The position numbers were made by a program, and so were the translations under genes. A stretch of DNA of 16,694 nt, taken from contig CAKTCY010000047.1 of NCBI GenBank assembly GCA_934540955.1, positions 1 through 16,694 on the forward strand, given 5' to 3'. This document shows, piece by piece, positions 12,737-16,694 of this stretch. The DNA is from an uncultured Faecalibacterium sp. GTDB taxonomy: Bacteria > Bacillota > Clostridia > Oscillospirales > Ruminococcaceae. The notes beneath the pieces are model-generated. The model was not told the DNA's origin. It did no database searches and saw nothing but the letters and a program-made list of their open reading frames with translations. Each line of letters opens with the position of its first letter. Positions within the stretch are counted from its first letter, which is position 1.

Positions 12737-15700
12737 ATGGTCTATCGTATTTATGTGGAAAAAAAGCCCGGCTTTGATGTCGAGGCAAATGGTCTGAAAA
12801 ACGAGCTCACCAGCCTGCTGGGCATCAAGGACCTGACCGGTCTGCGCCTGCTGAACCGCTACGATGTGGAAGGCATCGACGAGGCACTGTTCAACCAGTG
12901 CGTCAGCACCGTGTTCAGCGAGCCGCCGGTGGATAACACCTATGCCGAGCTGCCCACCAGCGAGGGCGTGTCCTTCGCGGTGGAGTACCTGCCCGGTCAG
13001 TTCGACCAGCGCGCAGCTTCTGCTGCCGAGTGCATCCAGCTCATCAGTCAGGGCGAGCGCCCGCTGGTGCGCTCTGCCCGCGTCTACCTGCTGGAGGGCG
13101 CTCTGACCCCTGAGCAGGTGGCCGAGATCAAAAAGTATGTCATCAACCCCGTGGAAGCCCGCGAAGCTTCTCTGGAGCCCAAAGAGACCCTGAAGATGGA
13201 GTACCCCGTGCCCGCTGCCGTGGCAGTGCTGGAGGGCTTCAACCAGCTGGACGAGGCTGGCCTTGCCAAGTTCATCGAGGAAAAGGGTCTGGCCATGGAT
13301 CTGGGGGATATCAAGTTCTGCCAGGAGTACTTCCGCTCCGAGCAGCGCGACCCCACCATCACCGAGATCAAGATGATCGACACCTACTGGTCCGATCACT
13401 GCCGCCACACCACCTTCGGCACCATTCTGGACGATGTGCAGATCGACGATGCCATGGTGCAGAAGGCCTTTGACCGCTATATGGCCATGCGTGCCGATCT
13501 GGGCCGCGAGAACAAGCCCCGCTGCATGATGGACCTTGCCACCATCGGCGCCAAGGAGCTGAAGAAGCAGGGCATCCTGAAAAATCTGGACGAGTCCGAC
13601 GAGATCAACGCCTGCACCGTCAAGATCAAGTGCGATGTGAACGGCAAGGACGAGGACTGGCTGTTCCTGTTCAAGAACGAGACCCACAACCACCCCACCG
13701 AGATCGAGCCCTTCGGCGGCGCTGCCACCTGCATCGGCGGTGCCATCCGTGACCCGCTGTCCGGCCGCAGCTACGTCTATCAGGCCATGCGCGTCACCGG
13801 CGCAGGCGACCCGCTCAAGCCGGTCAGCGAGACCATGCCCGGCAAGCTGCCCCAGCGCAAGCTGGTCACCACCGCAGCCGCCGGTTACTCCTCCTACGGC
13901 AACCAGATCGGTCTGGCTACCGGTCAGGTGGACGAGATCTACCACCCCGGCTATGTGGCAAAGCGCATGGAGATCGGCGCTGTTGTGGGCGCTACCCCTG
14001 CCTCCCACGTCCGCCGCGAGTGCCCCGCACCCGGCGATGTGATCGTGCTGCTGGGCGGCCGCACCGGCCGTGACGGCATCGGCGGCGCTACCGGCTCCTC
14101 CAAGGCACACAAGCTGGACAGCCTTGAGCACTGCGGTGCCGAGGTGCAGAAGGGCAATGCGCCCATCGAGCGCAAGCTGCAGCGCCTGTTCCGCCGCGAG
14201 GACGCCTGCAAGATGATCAAGCGCTGCAACGACTTTGGTGCAGGCGGTGTGTCCGTTGCCATCGGTGAGCTGGCCGACGGCCTGTACATCGACCTGAACA
14301 AGGTCACCAAGAAGTACGAGGGTCTGGACGGCACCGAGCTGGCCATCAGCGAGAGCCAGGAGCGCATGGCTGTGGCCCTTGCCCCGGAGGATGTGGACAA
14401 GTTCATCGCCATTGCCACCGAGGAGAACCTCGAGGCTACCCCCGTGGCCAAGGTCACCGAGGAAAAGCGCCTGAACATGGTGTGGAACGGCGTGTCCATC
14501 GTGAACATCAGCCGCGAGTTCCTGAACTCCAACGGTGCAGAAAAGCACCAGAACGTCCATGTGGAAAAGGGCAGCGTCTGGCAGCCCCAGTGGTCCGGCC
14601 TGACCTTCAGCCAGAAGATGAAGTCCATGGTGGGCGATCTGAACGTCTGCAGCAAGAAGGGCCTTTCCGAGCGGTTCGACTCCACCATCGGTGCAGCCAC
14701 CGTGCTCATGCCCTTTGGCGGTGCATACCAGCTGACCCCCCAGAACGCCATGGTAGCCAAGCTGCCGGTGGACGGCGAGACCACCACCTGCTCCGGTATG
14801 GCATGGGGCTATAACCCCTACCTGATGAGCGCCAACCAGTATGTGGGCGCACGGCTGGCTGTTATTGAGAGCGTGACCAAGCTGGTCGCCACCGGCTTCC
14901 GCTACGAGGACGCCTACCTGACCTTCCAGGAGTACTTCGAGCGTCTGGGCAACAAGCCCGAGCGCTGGGGCAAGCCGCTGGCTGCCCTGCTGGGCGCACT
15001 GGATGCACAGATCGGTCTGGGCATTGCTTCCATCGGCGGCAAGGACAGTATGTCCGGCTCCTTCGAGCAGCTGGATGTGCCCCCCACGCTGGTGTCCTTT
15101 GCCACCGCCATCGGCAAGGCAAGCCGCGTAGTCTCCACCGAGTTCAAGAAGCCCGAGAGCACCGTGGTGCTCGTGCGGCCCATCATCGACCCGGAGACCG
15201 GCTGCCCCAACTTCTTCTCCCTGAAGGCTAACTACAGAATGGTGGAGAACATGATCGAGGAGGGCATGGTCGCTGCTGCCTGCTCTGTGGGCTACGGCGG
15301 CATTGCCGAGGCACTGTTCAAGATGGGCTTGGGCAACCGCATCGGCTTCAAGATGCGTGCGGACATGACCACCCACCAGATGTTTGAGCCCATGTACGGC
15401 TCCATCATTCTGGAAATGGTGTCCGATTCTCCCGCCGGTATGCTGCTGGGTGAGACCACCAAGGAGTACACCTTTGAGTCCTGCGGCGAAAAGCTGGATA
15501 TGGCCGAGCTGCAGGAGATCTGGGAGAGCAAGCTGGAGCCTGTGTATCCCTACCGCAAGGCCGGCCCTGCCGTGGAAAAGATCAACGGCAGCCTGACCGC
15601 TCCCGCTGCACCCAAGATCGGTGTGGCAAAGCCCAAGGTCATCATTCCGGTGTTCCCCGGCACCAACTGCGAGTACGACACCGCCAAGGCCTTTGCCCGC

Positions 15701-16429
15701 GCCGGTGCCGACCCCGAAATTCTGGTGGTGCGCAACCTGACCCCCGCCGACGTTGCCGAGAGCTGCGAGGCACTGGTCAAGGCCATTGACGCAAGCCAGA
15801 TCGTCATGCTGCCCGGCGGCTTCTCCGGCGGCGACGAGCCGGACGGCAGCGCCAAGTTCATCGCCTCCTTCTTCCGCAACCCTGCGGTCACCGAGGCTGT
15901 GCGCCGTCTGCTGCAGCAGCGCGACGGCCTGATGCTGGGCATCTGCAACGGCTTCCAGGCATTGATCAAGCTGGGTCTGGTGCCCTACGGCGATATCCGC
16001 CCCATCACTGCCTGCGACCCCACCCTGACCTTCAACACCATCGGCCGTCACCAGAGCATGCTGGTGCACACCCGCGTGGCTTCCACCGGCAGCCCGTGGC
16101 TCAGCAAGTGCGAGGTGGGTGAGATGCACACCGTCGCCATCAGCCACGGCGAGGGCCGCTTTGTGGCTCCGCAGGAGGTGCTGGACACCATGCTGCGCAA
16201 CGGTCAGGTGGCTACCCAGTATGTGGATCTGACCGGTGTGCCCACCATGGATCAGCGCTTCAACCCCAACGGCTCTGTGCTGGCCATCGAGGGCATCACC
16301 AGCCCGGACGGCCGCGTGTTCGGCAAGATGGGCCACTCGGAGCGCAGCGGCGAGTACCTGTACAAGAACGTCACCGGCGATAAATACCAGCCGATCTTTG
16401 AGGGCGGCGTGGACTATTTCAAGGTTTGA
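12737..16429 (+). CDS. purL: Phosphoribosylformylglycinamidine synthase, single-chain clade II with fused glutaminase
   Basis: Converts FGAR, ATP and glutamine to FGAM (step 4). The 1230-residue protein fuses the synthetase to a class I glutaminase, so PurS and PurQ subunits are unnecessary. An N-terminal PurS-like region comes first, then SDHCRH at 219-224, the ATP/Mg block NETHNHPTEIEPFGG from 314, GIGGATGSS, a second PurM-like half with GGKDSMSGSF, and the glutaminase from about residue 975 (GTNCEYDTA). The glutaminase has the nucleophile Cys1070 in GICNGFQ and the His1137/Glu1139 pair in SHGEGRF. Length and order fit the clade of single-chain enzymes found in Clostridia and Streptococcus rather than the E. 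coli form of about 1300 residues. The start at 12737 follows GGGGGAA. Confidence 0.97.
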   Translation: MVYRIYVEKKPGFDVEANGLKNELTSLLGIKDLTGLRLLNRYDVEGIDEALFNQCVSTVFSEPPVDNTYAELPTSEGVSFAVEYLPGQFDQRAASAAECIQLISQGERPLVRSARVYLLEGALTPEQVAEIKKYVINPVEAREASLEPKETLKMEYPVPAAVAVLEGFNQLDEAGLAKFIEEKGLAMDLGDIKFCQEYFRSEQRDPTITEIKMIDTYWSDHCRHTTFGTILDDVQIDDAMVQKAFDRYMAMRADLGRENKPRCMMDLATIGAKELKKQGILKNLDESDEINACTVKIKCDVNGKDEDWLFLFKNETHNHPTEIEPFGGAATCIGGAIRDPLSGRSYVYQAMRVTGAGDPLKPVSETMPGKLPQRKLVTTAAAGYSSYGNQIGLATGQVDEIYHPGYVAKRMEIGAVVGATPASHVRRECPAPGDVIVLLGGRTGRDGIGGATGSSKAHKLDSLEHCGAEVQKGNAPIERKLQRLFRREDACKMIKRCNDFGAGGVSVAIGELADGLYIDLNKVTKKYEGLDGTELAISESQERMAVALAPEDVDKFIAIATEENLEATPVAKVTEEKRLNMVWNGVSIVNISREFLNSNGAEKHQNVHVEKGSVWQPQWSGLTFSQKMKSMVGDLNVCSKKGLSERFDSTIGAATVLMPFGGAYQLTPQNAMVAKLPVDGETTTCSGMAWGYNPYLMSANQYVGARLAVIESVTKLVATGFRYEDAYLTFQEYFERLGNKPERWGKPLAALLGALDAQIGLGIASIGGKDSMSGSFEQLDVPPTLVSFATAIGKASRVVSTEFKKPESTVVLVRPIIDPETGCPNFFSLKANYRMVENMIEEGMVAAACSVGYGGIAEALFKMGLGNRIGFKMRADMTTHQMFEPMYGSIILEMVSDSPAGMLLGETTKEYTFESCGEKLDMAELQEIWESKLEPVYPYRKAGPAVEKINGSLTAPAAPKIGVAKPKVIIPVFPGTNCEYDTAKAFARAGADPEILVVRNLTPADVAESCEALVKAIDASQIVMLPGGFSGGDEPDGSAKFIASFFRNPAVTEAVRRLLQQRDGLMLGICNGFQALIKLGLVPYGDIRPITACDPTLTFNTIGRHQSMLVHTRVASTGSPWLSKCEVGEMHTVAISHGEGRFVAPQEVLDTMLRNGQVATQYVDLTGVPTMDQRFNPNGSVLAIEGITSPDGRVFGKMGHSERSGEYLYKNVTGDKYQPIFEGGVDYFKV

Positions 16430-16446
16430 TGGTAGAATAAGAAGAA

Positions 16447-16578
16447 AACCCTCTCAGTCAAAGCCTGACGGCTTTGCCACCTCCCCCGAAAGGGGGAGGT
16501 TTTCCGGTGCTGACCGGCAGAGCGCAAAAAAGCTCCCCCCTCGGGGGAGCTGGCAAGCAAAGCGAGACTGAGAGGGTT
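16447..16578. repeat. 132-bp element with perfect 13-bp terminal inverted repeats and four hairpins
   Basis: AACCCTCTCAGTC (16447-16459) and its exact complement (16566-16578) bound an array of palindromes: AAAGCC-TGAC-GGCTTT (16460-16475), ACCTCCCCC/GGGGGAGGT (16479-16500), CCGGT/ACCGG (16504-16517) and AGCTCCCCC/GGGGGAGCT (16531-16551). On the minus strand the last one is followed by six T and would act as a terminator for leftward transcription. On the plus strand the second is followed by only four T. It lies between purL and purB and ends 21 nt before purB. It has the form of a non-coding MITE- or REP-like repeat. Confidence 0.8.
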
Positions 16579-16599
16579 ATTTTCAGGAGGAAACAACCA

Positions 16600-16694
16600 A
16601 TGTCACAGCATGATCGCTATATCAGCCCTTTTTCCACCCGCTACGCTTCCGATGAGATGCAGTACATCTTCTCGGACGACAACAAGTTCCGCAC
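16600..16694 (+). CDS. purB: Adenylosuccinate lyase (3' partial)
   Basis: Only the first 31 complete codons are inside the window. The N-terminus reads YISPFSTRYASDEMQYIFSD followed by DNKFR, the conserved start of PurB enzymes, which cleave SAICAR to AICAR and adenylosuccinate to AMP. A strong AGGAGG lies 11 nt before the ATG. Its place after purL, in the same direction, fits a ninth gene of the operon; the repeat at 16447-16578 separates it from purL and could modulate its expression. Confidence 0.88.
   Translation, partial: MSQHDRYISPFSTRYASDEMQYIFSDDNKFR

Noticed and set aside
12635..16336. A 1233-residue open frame on the minus strand opposite purL, and similar long antisense frames opposite purD, purF and the AICAR formyltransferase
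   Set aside because: They mirror the GC-biased third codon positions of the real genes. Their translations are rich in His, Gly, Leu and Ala, show no family motif and lack ribosome binding sites.
4528..16578. CRISPR array from recurring GC-rich palindromes
   Set aside because: Copies are isolated and kilobases apart, with no regular spacers and no cas genes.

Overview
The window is a chromosomal stretch of a GC-rich, low-repeat genome. Its protein families, codon choice and small GC-rich palindromic intergenic repeats point to an anaerobic gut Clostridium relative of the Faecalibacterium / Gemmiger / Subdoligranulum type (Oscillospiraceae). This assignment rests on recognition of sequence style, not on a database search. 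Supporting points are a standalone IMP cyclohydrolase of the archaeal type, an iron-sulfur PurF, a single-chain clade-II PurL, and repeats ending in CTGAGAGGGTT.

Left part (1-5082). The window opens inside gpmI (phosphoglycerate mutase), which converges on a minus-strand pair, a DUF3783 protein and apbE. A bidirectional terminator lies between them. Next on the minus strand is a monofunctional DAHP synthase (aroF type) with its own promoter, two operator-like palindromes and a terminator. Divergent from it is a YbaK/EbsC-type Cys-tRNA(Pro) deacylase on the plus strand.

Right part (5083-16694). A 461-nt leader holds promoter-like boxes, an 18-bp palindrome, a large stem-closed RNA domain and an intrinsic terminator. 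It precedes a long, tightly packed purine operon: purE-purF-purM-purN-purO-(AICAR transformylase)-purD-purL-purB, with purB cut by the window edge. The genes cover pathway steps PRPP to IMP except SAICAR synthetase (purC). No purK, purS or purQ is seen; PurS and PurQ are not needed because PurL is a glutaminase fusion.

The last two steps, normally done by the bifunctional PurH, are carried by two separate adjacent proteins: an archaeal-type IMP cyclohydrolase (PurO) and a standalone AICAR formyltransferase. The spacers inside the operon are not empty. Three carry members of structured, inverted-repeat element families (before purO, purD and purB), each ending just upstream of the next gene's ribosome binding site.

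The most interesting points for follow-up are the purE leader (possible unclassified attenuator or riboswitch), the tandem ACTTCA-N6-TGAAGT operators at the DAHP synthase promoter, the split PurH, and the intergenic structured repeats.
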